DNA of 64,000 nt from Streptomyces stelliscabiei (GTDB taxonomy: Bacteria; Actinomycetota; Actinomycetes; Streptomycetales; Streptomycetaceae). Shown piece by piece: positions 34,827 through 44,965 of the stretch. How positions within the stretch are numbered: position 1 is the first letter of the stretch; the number at the start of each line of letters is the position of its first letter. The notes under the pieces were generated by a model. That model did no database searches and was not told the origin of the DNA. It saw only the letters and a program-made list of their open reading frames with translations. The stretch covers positions 2,356,001 to 2,420,000 of the forward strand of contig NZ_JADBGF010000001.1 in NCBI RefSeq assembly GCF_014873495.1, read 5' to 3'. The position numbers and the translations under genes are program-made.

Positions 34827-36119
34827 TCAGGGGCTATAGGGCAGTTGCGGAACGTCGAAGCAGGTGTCGTTCATGTCCCCCTGGCCCACCCACCCCTTCC
34901 CGTCCTGCCAGCGGGCCACGGAGACACAGGTCCGGCGGGTCCTCGGCGGCTCGGTGAGCCGCTCGAAGCGGACGGGCACGAGAAGCCCGTCGGCGCTGTA
35001 GGGCTCGTCGCGGTTCATGAAACGGTCGACGCACGCGCGCGTGACGCCTTCCCCGCTCCCGGCGCACGAGCGCGCCGCGTCCGTGAACCACATCGCGGCG
35101 GCCCAGCCCTCCAGCTGCCACTGGGAGTGCGTCCTGAGACTCTTCGTCGCGTCGCGGAACTCCCGTACGGCCCGGTCCTCGCCGTCCGCGTGGTTGCGGC
35201 TGGAGCCGGTGGCCCACAGGGCGTTGCGGCAGTGCGGGGCGTCCGCGTAGTCCTCGGCGATCGTGGAGGTCCAGTTCTGCACGTTGGTGACCTTGGCGGT
35301 GAGTTCGACGCCCGCCGCGTCGAGCGCCGCGCAGAGCCGGGCGTTGCCGTGGCCGTCGATGGCGTCGAACACCAGGTCCACGTCCCGCTCCTTGATGTCG
35401 GCGGCCACCGCGCGGAAGTTGGGCAGCGCGAAGTCGACCTGCTCGGTGATCACCTCGTATCCCTCGGCCCTGAGCCCCCGCACGACCAGGCGCGCGTACG
35501 CCGCCGAAGCGGGCTGGTTGTACGAGACCACGGCGGCGGTGCGGGCGCCCTGCTCGCGCGCGAAGTAGCGGTAGACCTCGGTGCCGCCGTACTGCTTCCC
35601 GTCCCAGCCCGTCGTGCCGTTCCGGGGCGCGAGGCTGCCGTAGACGCTGTAGAGGTACGGGTAGGTGTCGTAGGCCGGGCCGATGGGCTGGCCGCCGATG
35701 TCGGGCACGCGCGCGCGGGCGACGCGGGAGGCGCCCGCGTAGTCGAGGGCGGTGGTGGCGACGAGCGCCACCACGCCGTCCTCCTCGACGAGCCGGTGCA
35801 CGCACTCGTTGTTGCCGACGCCGCTGCCCCCGTCGTCGCACTCCCGCACCTCCACCCGGCGGCCGTCGATGCCCCCGCGCGCGTTGAGCGCGGCGAAGTA
35901 GGCCTTCGCCCCGTCGCGCGGCCCGGTGAACGCGGTGCCGCCCACCGGGCTGGTGACGCTGGTGACGATCCCGACGCGCAGCGGCTCCGCGCCCGCCGAG
36001 GCCGTGGTGCCGTCCCGGCGTTCGAAGTCGCTCTCCGGGAGCCGGCTGCCGCATGCCGTCACCAGCAGGAGCAGCAGGCCCGCGGCGGCCGTCTCAGCAG
36101 CCCGGACCCGGTGTCGCAT
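34827..36119 (-). CDS. periplasmic-type binding lipoprotein, branched-chain amino acid ABC type (LivJ-like)
   Basis: The 430-residue protein has a lipoprotein signal peptide with lipobox LVTAC (Cys23) and the type I periplasmic-binding fold of LivJ proteins: PLRVGIVTSVTSP, FTGPRDGAKAYFAALNARGGIDGRRVEV, then a second lobe with AAVVSYNQPASAAYARLVVRGL. It captures the ligand for a membrane importer. The tri-fused Liv permease/ATPase and LivF genes lie 1.2 kb away on the other strand. It overlaps the upstream lipoprotein gene by 26 bp, so they are co-transcribed. The ligand may be an amino acid, amide or urea. Confidence 0.85.
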   Translation of the reverse strand: MRHRVRAAETAAAGLLLLLVTACGSRLPESDFERRDGTTASAGAEPLRVGIVTSVTSPVGGTAFTGPRDGAKAYFAALNARGGIDGRRVEVRECDDGGSGVGNNECVHRLVEEDGVVALVATTALDYAGASRVARARVPDIGGQPIGPAYDTYPYLYSVYGSLAPRNGTTGWDGKQYGGTEVYRYFAREQGARTAAVVSYNQPASAAYARLVVRGLRAEGYEVITEQVDFALPNFRAVAADIKERDVDLVFDAIDGHGNARLCAALDAAGVELTAKVTNVQNWTSTIAEDYADAPHCRNALWATGSSRNHADGEDRAVREFRDATKSLRTHSQWQLEGWAAAMWFTDAARSCAGSGEGVTRACVDRFMNRDEPYSADGLLVPVRFERLTEPPRTRRTCVSVARWQDGKGWVGQGDMNDTCFDVPQLPYSP

Positions 36120-36672
36120 TGCCGCTCAGCGCGACCAGTCCGCACAGCGTCTTGACGGAGATCTTCCAGGTGCCGTCCTGCTCGACGGCCGTGCCCGCCG
36201 CGTCCGGCAGGGCCGTGGCGCCCTCCAGCAGCAGCGTGTACGTCACGTCGGCGCCGGTCGCCGAGGTGAACGTGACCTTCCGCACCTCGGCCTCCACCTG
36301 CCCGCCGCGCTCGTCCCCGCTGAAGGCCGCGAGGACCGGGCCCATCTCGTCGCCGTTCTCCAGCACGGCCTGCTTCTGCTCGGTGGAGGTGGCCGGGTCG
36401 AAGAACGTCTTCCAGTTCTCCTTGATCTGCTTCTCGGCCGCCGCCGTGTCCCCGGGTCCGCTCGCGGTGACGGTCGTCTCGCCGGGCTCCTCGGTCGTCC
36501 GTTCCACGGTCGGCGTGGGCGGTGCCGTGTCACCGCCGCCACCGCTGTCGTCGCTGCACGCCGCGAGGGCCGGGGCGAGGAGGAGGACCAGGGCGGCCGC
36601 CAAGGCCGTACCCCGTCCCGCCGCCGCGGGCCCGCGCCCGCTCGCCCGCCTGAGGTCGCTCCCGAGAACCAT
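36094..36672 (-). CDS. secreted lipoprotein, Mtb12-like
   Basis: The 192-residue protein has a signal peptide with lipobox LAAC (Cys39), a Thr/Pro/Glu-rich linker, and a C-terminal domain with KQIKENWKTFFDPAT, LENGDEMGPVLAAF, and TWKISVKTLCGLVAL, which matches the low-molecular-weight antigen MTB12 fold as I remember it. Function is unknown. The ATG at 36672 is uncertain, since no strong ribosome site precedes it; the frame opens further to 36777. It is upstream of the binding-lipoprotein gene (26-bp overlap) and divergent from the transporter genes, so its role is probably connected with that importer. Confidence 0.8.
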   Translation of the reverse strand: MVLGSDLRRASGRGPAAAGRGTALAAALVLLLAPALAACSDDSGGGGDTAPPTPTVERTTEEPGETTVTASGPGDTAAAEKQIKENWKTFFDPATSTEQKQAVLENGDEMGPVLAAFSGDERGGQVEAEVRKVTFTSATGADVTYTLLLEGATALPDAAGTAVEQDGTWKISVKTLCGLVALSGNATPGPGC

Positions 36673-36794
36673 CTGGCTCACCACCGGGTGTCGGTCCGGG
36701 CGGTCGACGCCCGGTGCTTTCAGGGTCAGGTTGCAGGGGGCATAGTGCAAGCCATCGGCTGAGATGGACAGACACACGACGTGTGGAGGCCCGG

Positions 36795-37301
36795 ATGCGG
36801 ACAGCCCGACCGCGGAGCGTGCGGCCCTTTCTGTGGGCTCTCTGGGCCGGCTGGGCCGCGCTCGCCGGCGGGGCGGTGCTGTGCGTCGTCGGCTGGTACG
36901 GCGTCTCCGGCGAACGCTTCGCCGAACGCCAGCTCCCCTACCTGGCCTCCTGCACGGTCCCCGGCGCCGCGCTGATCATCGCGGGCTCGGTCCTCCTCGC
37001 CCACGGCAGGAGCGCCCTGGCCGTCTCGCGGGTCGAGGAGCTGTACGGCCTCCTGGTCGCCGCCGAACCCTCCGGCGCCGACGCGTCCGGGCAGGCGGCC
37101 ACCGCCCCGCTCGCCGTCAGCGGCAGGCTGCTGATGGTGCCCGGCGGCACCCTGTGGCACCGCGCGGACTGCCCGCTGGTGGCCGGCAAGGCGGAGGCGG
37201 TGCCGGTGGACTCGCGCGTCCTGGCCGGCGGTGAACTGCGCCCCTGCCCCATCTGCGAGGCACCCGCCGGCAGCGACCCCGCCGGGCCCGCGGAGGGCTG
37301 A
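36795..37301 (+). CDS. small membrane protein with cysteine/histidine-rich C-terminus
   Basis: The 168-residue protein has two N-terminal membrane helices (about 11-33 and 50-70) followed by a soluble domain. That domain has LWHRADCPLVAGK and, 25 residues later, LRPCPICEA: an H-x3-C ... C-x2-C arrangement suited to one zinc ion. No named family is recognised. The ATG at 36795 has GGAGG 6 bp upstream. The stop codon overlaps the next start by one base (TGATG), so it is co-translated with the transporter and may be an accessory subunit. Confidence 0.78.
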   Translation: MRTARPRSVRPFLWALWAGWAALAGGAVLCVVGWYGVSGERFAERQLPYLASCTVPGAALIIAGSVLLAHGRSALAVSRVEELYGLLVAAEPSGADASGQAATAPLAVSGRLLMVPGGTLWHRADCPLVAGKAEAVPVDSRVLAGGELRPCPICEAPAGSDPAGPAEG

Positions 37302-40135
37302 TGGCCTCGCTGACGTACGACCTCACGCTGGCGGGACTGTCGGTCGGCAGCGCCGCCGCCCTCAGCGGCATCGGCCTGATCGTGACGTACCGGGCCACGG
37401 GTGTGCTCAACTTCGCGCACGGGGCGATCGCCATGGTGTGCGCGTACCTGCTGCGCCAGTGCACCGTGGAGTGGGGGTGGCCGCTCTGGCTCGGCACCCT
37501 CGTGACCCTGTTCCTGGTCGCCCCCGCCCTCGGCCTGGCCCTGGAGCGCCTCGTCTTCCGCCCGCTCGCCGTGCTCGGCGGTGACCCGGCACAGACGCTG
37601 GTCGCCTCGATCGGCGTCTTCGTCCTCCTCGTCGGCGGGGCCGTGCTGCTGTGGGGGCAGGGGGCGCGGGACGACGTGCCGACCGTGCTGTCCGCCGACC
37701 CCTGGGGTCAGCTGGCGGTGGCCGTGGCCGTCGCGGCGGCCGTCGGCGCGGTCACCCGCTGGACGCGCTTCGGCCGTGAGCTGCGCGCCGTCGTCGACGA
37801 CCGCTCCCTCGCCGTCCTCGGCGGTATCGACGCCGACCGGGTGGCCGCCGCGGGCTGGGCGTTCGGCTCCTTCACGGCGGGCCTGACGGGCGTGCTGCTG
37901 GCTCCTTACGTCCGCCTCGACCCGTACGGCCTGCCGCTGCTGGTGATGGAGGTGATCGCCGTGGCGGTCGCCGCCCGGATGCGCCGTCTCGGGGTGGCCG
38001 TGCCGGTCGCGCTGGGGATCGGGGTCGCCCAGAGCCAGCTGACCCGGTTCCACCCGTCGGGCCGGGCGGAACCGCTGCTCCAGGCCGTGGGCGCGAACCT
38101 CTTCGTGGTCGCCCTGCTGGTCGCGGCCCTCGTCCTGCCCGGGGTGGGGACTCGTGACGCGCTGCCCCGCACGGCGACCGCCCGGGTCCGCACCCCCGCC
38201 GGCGCGTGGATCGTGGCGCTCGCGCTGTTCCTGATCCCGCTGGGCTTCGCGGGCGAGGACCTGCACACGGCCGTCCAGGTCCCGGCGCTGGGCGTGGTCC
38301 TGCTCTCCCTGGTGGTGGTGACGGGCCGGGGCGGCCAGATCTCCCTGGGCCAGGCGGCGTACGCGGGTCTGGGCGCGCTCTTCACCGCGCTGCTGTCGGC
38401 CGGCCGCCTCCCCCTGTTCCCCGCCCTCCCCGAACTGACCGCCCTCCTGGTCGCCGTCCTTCTGGTGGCCCCGCTCGGCCTGCTGACCGGTTGGCCCGCC
38501 ATCCGCCGCCAGGGTCTGGCGCCGGCCCTCGCCACGTTCGCCGTGGGCGTCGGCGTGAGCCGCTTCGTCCTCGCCCAGCCGTACGCGACCTCGGGGCTGA
38601 CCCCGACGCGCCCTACGGGGTTCGAGGGCGACCGGGCGTACTACGTCCTGGAGCTGGGGCTGCTGTCCCTGGCCCTGCTGGCCACCCACACCCTGTGCCG
38701 GGGCCGCACCGGGCGGGCCCTCGCCGCCCTGCGGGACCACGAGTCGGGCGCGTCGGCGGCGGGTGTGCCTGTCCCGTCGCTGAAGCTGGCGGCGTTCGTC
38801 ACGGGCGCCGCCCTGGCCGCCCTCGGCGGCGGCATGCTCACCATGGGCGTCCGCGCCTTCGACCCCGGCGCCTACGACCCCGTCCGCGGCCTCCTCTGGT
38901 TCGCCGCGATCGTCGTCCTGGGCGCCGACAGCACACTCGGCGCCCTCGCGGCGGCCGCCCTGCTGGTGGGTCTGGACGCGGGCACGAAGGGCGGCGTCGC
39001 GGCGGCACTCATCGGCGTCCTGGCCGTCCTGGCAGGCCGCTTCCCGGGCGGCCCCCAGGAGGCGGTACGAGCGGCCCTCGCCCGGCTCCGGCCGGGGCCG
39101 GGCCTCCGTCACGAGCTGACGCCGACGGGAGCACGGGCCCGGGAGCGGGTACGCGCGGGCATGGCGGGCGTCGGGAGCGCCGCTAGGGACGGGCGGGGCA
39201 TGAGCGGGGCCTCGGCGGCCTCGACGGACGGCCGGGCGGAGGCGGGCCGGGGCGGACCGGGCGCGACGGAGGCGGACCAGGGCGGGTCCGCGACCCCCCG
39301 CCCCGCGGAGCGGGCCGGAGACCCACCCCCCTCGGGCGGTGCTCTCCGCCTCGCCGGGGCCGAAGCCGGCGCGGAGGGGCGCGAGGCACAGCCCGCAGCC
39401 CGCTCAGGCACCCCTCCCCCACCCCTTTTCCTCCGGGCCCGCCGCCTCCGTCTCGTCCACGGCGGCCTCGCGGCCCTCGACGGTGTCGATCTCGACGTGC
39501 CGCCGGGGCGGGTCAGCGCGGTGGTGGGGCCCAACGGTGCCGGGAAGAGCACCCTCCTCCACTGTCTCGCCGGGTCGCTGCGGCCGGGGCAGGGGCGGGT
39601 GCGGCTCGGCGGGCGGGACATCACGAGGCTGCCGGCGCACGCCCGCACCCGGCTCGGCATCGCCCGGACGTTTCAACAGCCGGCCGTCTTCCCCTCGTCG
39701 ACCGTGGCGGAGAACGTACGGGTGGGCGCCGAGCAGGGGCGGCGCGCCGATCCGGCAGCCGTGGAACGGGCGTTGCGGCTGTTCGGGCTGGACGGGGCTG
39801 TGCGGACGGCGCCGGCGGCCGGACTGCCGACCGGGACGCTGCGGCGGATCGAGCTGGCGCGGGCCCTCGCCGGGAACCCGCGTGTGCTGTTGCTCGACGA
39901 ACCCGCCGCCGGACTCGACACGGCCGAGGTGGCCGCCCTGGCCCGGGTGCTACGGGCCCTCGCGGACGACGGCATGGCCCTGCTGGTCGTCGAGCACGAC
40001 CTCGACCTCGTCGCGGACCTCGCGGACGTCGTGCACGTCATGGCCGCGGGCCGGATCGTCACCTCCGGCCCCGCCGACCACGTCCTGCGCACACCGGGCA
40101 CCCTCGACCCGCTCGACCCGGCGGTGGACCGATGA
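37301..40135 (+). CDS. fused branched-chain amino acid ABC transporter: LivH-LivM-LivG in one chain
   Basis: The 944-residue protein joins three functions that are usually separate. About residues 1-290 are a LivH-type permease (GIGLIVTYRATGVLNFAHGAI, multiple helices); about 295-580 are a LivM-type permease (VVTGRGGQISLGQAAYAGLG); then comes a Gly/Ala/Pro/Arg-rich linker of about 120 residues; from about 708 to 944 is a LivG-type ATPase with Walker A GPNGAGKST, Walker B LLLDEP and EHDLDLVADLADVV. The ABC signature is atypical, reading LPTGTLRRIE. It imports small hydrophobic or amide-like substrates across the membrane. It overlaps the upstream gene by 1 bp and the LivF gene by 4 bp. The codon use is normal for the genome. 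Confidence 0.92.
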   Translation: MASLTYDLTLAGLSVGSAAALSGIGLIVTYRATGVLNFAHGAIAMVCAYLLRQCTVEWGWPLWLGTLVTLFLVAPALGLALERLVFRPLAVLGGDPAQTLVASIGVFVLLVGGAVLLWGQGARDDVPTVLSADPWGQLAVAVAVAAAVGAVTRWTRFGRELRAVVDDRSLAVLGGIDADRVAAAGWAFGSFTAGLTGVLLAPYVRLDPYGLPLLVMEVIAVAVAARMRRLGVAVPVALGIGVAQSQLTRFHPSGRAEPLLQAVGANLFVVALLVAALVLPGVGTRDALPRTATARVRTPAGAWIVALALFLIPLGFAGEDLHTAVQVPALGVVLLSLVVVTGRGGQISLGQAAYAGLGALFTALLSAGRLPLFPALPELTALLVAVLLVAPLGLLTGWPAIRRQGLAPALATFAVGVGVSRFVLAQPYATSGLTPTRPTGFEGDRAYYVLELGLLSLALLATHTLCRGRTGRALAALRDHESGASAAGVPVPSLKLAAFVTGAALAALGGGMLTMGVRAFDPGAYDPVRGLLWFAAIVVLGADSTLGALAAAALLVGLDAGTKGGVAAALIGVLAVLAGRFPGGPQEAVRAALARLRPGPGLRHELTPTGARARERVRAGMAGVGSAARDGRGMSGASAASTDGRAEAGRGGPGATEADQGGSATPRPAERAGDPPPSGGALRLAGAEAGAEGREAQPAARSGTPPPPLFLRARRLRLVHGGLAALDGVDLDVPPGRVSAVVGPNGAGKSTLLHCLAGSLRPGQGRVRLGGRDITRLPAHARTRLGIARTFQQPAVFPSSTVAENVRVGAEQGRRADPAAVERALRLFGLDGAVRTAPAAGLPTGTLRRIELARALAGNPRVLLLDEPAAGLDTAEVAALARVLRALADDGMALLVVEHDLDLVADLADVVHVMAAGRIVTSGPADHVLRTPGTLDPLDPAVDR

Positions 40136-40773
40136 CCCTCCTGGCCCTCCGCCACGCCCGCGTCCGCTACGGCCCCCTGGAGGCCCTGCACGGCCTCACC
40201 CTCGCCGTCCCGGGCCCCGGCCTCACCGTGCTGCTCGGCCGCAACGGCTCCGGCCGTACGACGGCGCTGCGGGCCCTCGCCGGCACGGTCCCGCTCTCCG
40301 GCGGCGCCGTCGTGTGGGACGGGGCCGACGTCACGCGCACACCGGCGTACGAGCGGGCCCGGCGGGGCCTCGTCCTCGTGCCCGAGCGGCGGGCCGTCTT
40401 CGGTTCGCTCACCGTGCGCGAGAACCTCGAACTGGCCGCGCCGGACCTCTCGTACGCCCTGGACGCCTACCCACGGCTGGAAGCCCTGCTCCCCCGCCGC
40501 GCCGGCACCCTCTCCGGGGGAGAGCAGCGCATGCTCGCCCTCGCCCGTGCCCTGTCGGCCCACAGGCGGGTCGTCCTCGTCGACGAACCCACCCAGGGCA
40601 TGTCACCGGCCGTCGCGGCCCGCACGTACGCACTGCTGAGCCGCCTCGACGCGTGTGTGGTCGTCGCCGAACAGCGCCTGCCGTCGGGGCTGCGCGGTGT
40701 GCCGGGCGTCCTGGTGTACGAACTGCGGCGCGGGACCCTGGCGTTCGGCGGCGAGGCGGCCGAACTCGCCTGA
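40132..40773 (+). CDS. ABC transporter ATP-binding protein, LivF-like, with Walker A Arg
   Basis: The 213-residue protein is shorter than the usual 235 or so. It has LivF features: the signature LSGGEQRMLALARAL and Walker B VVLVDEPTQG, followed by the Q-loop-like LVPERRAVF. The Walker A is GRNGSGRTT: the invariant Lys is Arg (codon CGT), so ATP binding or hydrolysis may be weak. The other nucleotide-binding half, in the fused upstream protein, has a normal Lys. ATGA overlap with that gene fixes the start at 40132. A degenerate site paired with a full one is known from other asymmetric ABC systems. Confidence 0.88.
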   Translation: MTLLALRHARVRYGPLEALHGLTLAVPGPGLTVLLGRNGSGRTTALRALAGTVPLSGGAVVWDGADVTRTPAYERARRGLVLVPERRAVFGSLTVRENLELAAPDLSYALDAYPRLEALLPRRAGTLSGGEQRMLALARALSAHRRVVLVDEPTQGMSPAVAARTYALLSRLDACVVVAEQRLPSGLRGVPGVLVYELRRGTLAFGGEAAELA

Positions 40774-40801
40774 CGGGAGCGCGGACCTGCGGGTGGCGGG
40801 G

Positions 40802-41993
<1,192 letters not shown>

Positions 41994-42764
41994 GTGCCGC
42001 GCATGCTCGAGGTCAGCGACGAGGTACGCGCCGAGATCGGCGACGAAGAGGCCGACCGGCTGCTCGCCGGAGAGAACGCCCCCGGCGGCTACGACTGCAC
42101 GTCGTGCCGCACCCCCGGCGACTCCGAGCAGGAGCGCACCAGCACCGTCCTCTTCGTCGGCGACGAGACAGCCGTGCTCGCCTTCGCCCACTCCACCTGT
42201 CTGCCCTCCCAGGTCGTCCAGGTCACCGAGGAGCAGTTGCAGGGCGCCGCCCGTTCCATCGCCGGGGACAACCCGGTCCAGGCCGCGCCCGAGCAGGCCG
42301 TGCTCGGCGTCACCAGCGGACTGATCCTGCTCAGCGGCGAGCTGCACCCGGCGCTGGTCGTCGAGCCGACCGCCCCCATCGCCCGCCCCGGCACGACGGG
42401 CGTCGGCGACGACTTCCTGCCGCTGCTCATCGAGCAGGGCTTCATGCCGCTCCCCCAGATCGACTCCGTACCGCCCGTGCTGCACGGCTGGTCGGTCCTG
42501 CTCGCCATGGGTCAGCTGCACGCCATCCTGCAGCCGGGCACCACCGGTGGTTCACCGGTCGCGTGGTGGCAGGCCCACCAGGCGCTGCAGGTGGCCGACG
42601 CGTGGCGGGCCGCCGCCAACAAGCATCAGCAGGTGCTGATGTTCGCGGCGCCGGTGGGCTCGATCGGGCGGCAGCCGCGGGAGGACCTGCTGCGGGACGC
42701 GCTCGACAGGGCCGCGGCGAACGGGAAGCTGGTGGCGGCGACCCTGCCGCTGGCCGGCACCTGA
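41994..42764 (+). CDS. conserved actinobacterial hypothetical protein
   Basis: The 256-residue protein has no motif I can name. It begins VPRMLEVSDEVRAEIGDEEADRLL, is soluble, and contains two Cys in GYDCTSCRTPGD that could bind metal. The predicted secondary structure is mixed, with segments such as TVLFVGDETAVLAFAH and LHGWSVLLAMGQLHAIL. The GTG at 41994 has GAGGAG 6 bp upstream and is preferred over ATG 42003 and over the longer frame to 41940. It is followed by another hypothetical gene on the same strand and is divergent from the rpf-like gene. Confidence 0.75.
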   Translation: MPRMLEVSDEVRAEIGDEEADRLLAGENAPGGYDCTSCRTPGDSEQERTSTVLFVGDETAVLAFAHSTCLPSQVVQVTEEQLQGAARSIAGDNPVQAAPEQAVLGVTSGLILLSGELHPALVVEPTAPIARPGTTGVGDDFLPLLIEQGFMPLPQIDSVPPVLHGWSVLLAMGQLHAILQPGTTGGSPVAWWQAHQALQVADAWRAAANKHQQVLMFAAPVGSIGRQPREDLLRDALDRAAANGKLVAATLPLAGT

Positions 42765-42828
42765 GCGTCCACCCGCCGAAGCCGTGACGACCCGCCCCCT
42801 CGGGGCGCGATCCCTTCCCGGAGGCTGA

Positions 42829-43284
42829 ATGGTTGAGGTAGCGCATCCCTTCCGGGGCGGGGTCGTTGGCACAGGCGTGCACGCATACGAGGTTCCCCGC
42901 CGCCAGTCCTATCAGTCGATCCCGTCCATGCGGCCGACTCAGGACCCTTCGTCCACACCCATCTACGACACGCTCTACGCGGAGTGGGTAAGGACCTACC
43001 GGACCCTGCCGGGTGACCGGCACGGGGAGGAGGACATGGGGTTCACGGGCTTCGGCAACCTGTCGCACGGCTCGGGCGGGCCGCGCGCCACCGGGTCGTA
43101 CACCTCCGCCTCGTACGCCGCCCGGCACGCGGCGGGTCACCTCGCCACCCAGCGCGAGAACCAGCCCGGCCACACGTCCGGCACGGCGGCCGTGTGGCAG
43201 CCGGTCGGGCGGATCCCCACCGGACACACCGGGATGCACCACATCCCGTCGCCCCTGCCCCCGAACCCGCGCCGAGGTCTCTGA
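42829..43284 (+). CDS. conserved hypothetical protein, Ser/Tyr-rich
   Basis: The 151-residue protein lacks a signal peptide, helices or known motifs. It has a conserved-looking central part (SMRPTQDPSSTPIYD followed by LYAEWVRTYRTLPGD), an acidic GEEDMGF segment and a Gly/His/Pro-rich tail. From memory similar proteins occur in most streptomycetes beside the der gene. The ATG at 42829 has GGAGG only 4 bp upstream; a later ATG at 42928 is possible. It is convergent with der, with a terminator between them. Confidence 0.65.
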   Translation: MVEVAHPFRGGVVGTGVHAYEVPRRQSYQSIPSMRPTQDPSSTPIYDTLYAEWVRTYRTLPGDRHGEEDMGFTGFGNLSHGSGGPRATGSYTSASYAARHAAGHLATQRENQPGHTSGTAAVWQPVGRIPTGHTGMHHIPSPLPPNPRRGL

Positions 43285-43320
43285 CCACGCAGAGACGCGA
43301 AGCGGCGCGCAGGGACACAT

Positions 43321-43371
43321 GAGGAGGGCGGCTGCCCGAGGTCACCGGACCTTCGGACAGCCGCCCTCCTC
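43321..43371. terminator. bidirectional terminator between hypothetical gene and der
   Basis: A 14-bp perfect inverted repeat (GAGGAGGGCGGCTG at 43321-43334, complement at 43358-43371) lies between convergent genes. Confidence 0.75.
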
Positions 43372-43397
43372 ACACGTGTGCGCCGGCGACGGTGGGA

Positions 43398-44858
43398 CTA
43401 CTTCTTCTTGCCGCGCTTCTCGCGCACCCGCACCGAGATGTGGATCGGGGTGCCCTCGAAGCCGAACTCCTCACGCAGCCGGCGCTCGATGAAGCGTCGG
43501 TAGCCCGCCTCGATGAAGCCGGAGGCGAAGAGGACGAAGCGCGGGGGCTTGGTGCCCGCCTGGGTGCCGAACAGGATGCGGGGCTGCTTGCCGCCCCGGA
43601 TCGGGTGCGGGTGGGCGGCGACCAGCTCGCCGAGGAAGGCGTTCAGACGGCCCGTCGGGACGCGGGTCTCCCAGCCGGCCAGCGCCGTCTCGATCGCCGG
43701 GACCAGCTTCTCCATGTGCCGGCCGGTGCGCGCCGAGACATTGACCCGGGGCGCCCAGGCGACCTGGCCGAACTCGGTCTCGATCTCCCGCTCCAGGTAG
43801 TAGCGGCGCTCCTCGTCGAGGGTGTCCCACTTGTTGTACGCGATGACCATCGCGCGACCGGCCTCGACCGCCATCGTCACGATGCGCTGGTCCTGGACCG
43901 AGATGGTCTCGGAGGCGTCGATGAGGATGACCGCCACCTCCGCCTTCTCGACGGCCGCCGCGGTGCGCAGCGAGGCGTAGTAGTCGGCGCCCTGCTGGAG
44001 GTGGACGCGCTTGCGGATGCCCGCCGTGTCGACGAACTTCCAGACGACACCGCCGAGTTCGATCAGCTCGTCGACCGGGTCACGGGTCGTGCCCGCGATC
44101 TCGTTGACGACGACGCGCTCCTCGTTCGCCACCTTGTTCAGGAGGGAGGACTTGCCGACGTTCGGGCGGCCGATCAGGGCGATACGGCGCGGACCGCCGA
44201 CCGCCGTGCCGAAGCTCTGCTCGGGCGCCTCGGGAAGTGCCTCCAGGACGGCGTCCAGCATGTCACCGGTGCCGCGGCCGTGCAGCGAGGAGACCGGGTG
44301 CGGTTCGCCGATGCCGAGGGACCACAGAGCGGTCGCGTCGGCCTCGCCGCTCGGGCCGTCGACCTTGTTGGCGCAGAGCACCACGGGCTTGTTGGCCTTG
44401 CGGAGCAGCCGGACGACGGCCTCGTCGGTGTCGGTGACGCCGACCTTGGCGTCCACGACGAAGACGACGGCGTCGGCGGCCTCGATGGCGTACTCGGCCT
44501 GGGCGGCGACGGAGGCGTCGATGCCGAGGACGTCCTGCTCCCAGCCGCCGGTGTCGACGACCTTGAAGCGGCGGCCCGCCCACTCCGCCTCGTAGGTGAC
44601 GCGGTCGCGGGTGACGCCGGGCTTGTCCTCGACGACCGCCTCACGGCGGCCGATGATGCGGTTCACGAGCGTCGACTTGCCGACGTTCGGACGGCCGACG
44701 ACGGCGAGGACGGGCAGCGGTCCGTGACCCGCCTCGTCGATCGCGCCCTCGACGTCCTCGATGTCGAAGCCCTCTTCCGCGGCGAGCTCCATGAACTGCG
44801 CGTACTCGGCGTCGCCAAGCTCTCCGTGCTCGTGCTCGGAGGGAAACTGGTCGTTCAT
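43398..44858 (-). CDS. der: ribosome biogenesis GTPase Der (EngA)
   Basis: The 486-residue protein has two tandem GTPase domains. The first P-loop, [15 protein letters not shown], starts near residue 53 and the second, [15 protein letters not shown], near 230; NKVD and NKWD G4 motifs follow each. The C-terminal KH-like domain binds 23S rRNA during 50S maturation. An acidic N-terminal extension of about 50 residues precedes the first GTPase domain. The C-terminus ends [10 protein letters not shown], typically basic. It is the last gene of the aroH-tyrA-cmk-plsC-der run, 107 bp after plsC, and ends near a hairpin. Confidence 0.96.
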   Translation of the reverse strand: MNDQFPSEHEHGELGDAEYAQFMELAAEEGFDIEDVEGAIDEAGHGPLPVLAVVGRPNVGKSTLVNRIIGRREAVVEDKPGVTRDRVTYEAEWAGRRFKVVDTGGWEQDVLGIDASVAAQAEYAIEAADAVVFVVDAKVGVTDTDEAVVRLLRKANKPVVLCANKVDGPSGEADATALWSLGIGEPHPVSSLHGRGTGDMLDAVLEALPEAPEQSFGTAVGGPRRIALIGRPNVGKSSLLNKVANEERVVVNEIAGTTRDPVDELIELGGVVWKFVDTAGIRKRVHLQQGADYYASLRTAAAVEKAEVAVILIDASETISVQDQRIVTMAVEAGRAMVIAYNKWDTLDEERRYYLEREIETEFGQVAWAPRVNVSARTGRHMEKLVPAIETALAGWETRVPTGRLNAFLGELVAAHPHPIRGGKQPRILFGTQAGTKPPRFVLFASGFIEAGYRRFIERRLREEFGFEGTPIHISVRVREKRGKKK

Positions 44859-44965
44859 GAAGTCCGTACCTCGTAGTTCATCGTGGTGATCGGTGGAACA
44901 CCCGGCTCGTCGTCGGATGGTCCACTACTCAGTGTCGCCCAGCGCCCGATCGGACGCCCGGCGTT

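Noticed and set aside
36938..39112. 724-residue minus-strand frame opposite the Liv permease
   Set aside because: Gln/Arg/Gly/His-rich sequence typical of an antisense shadow.
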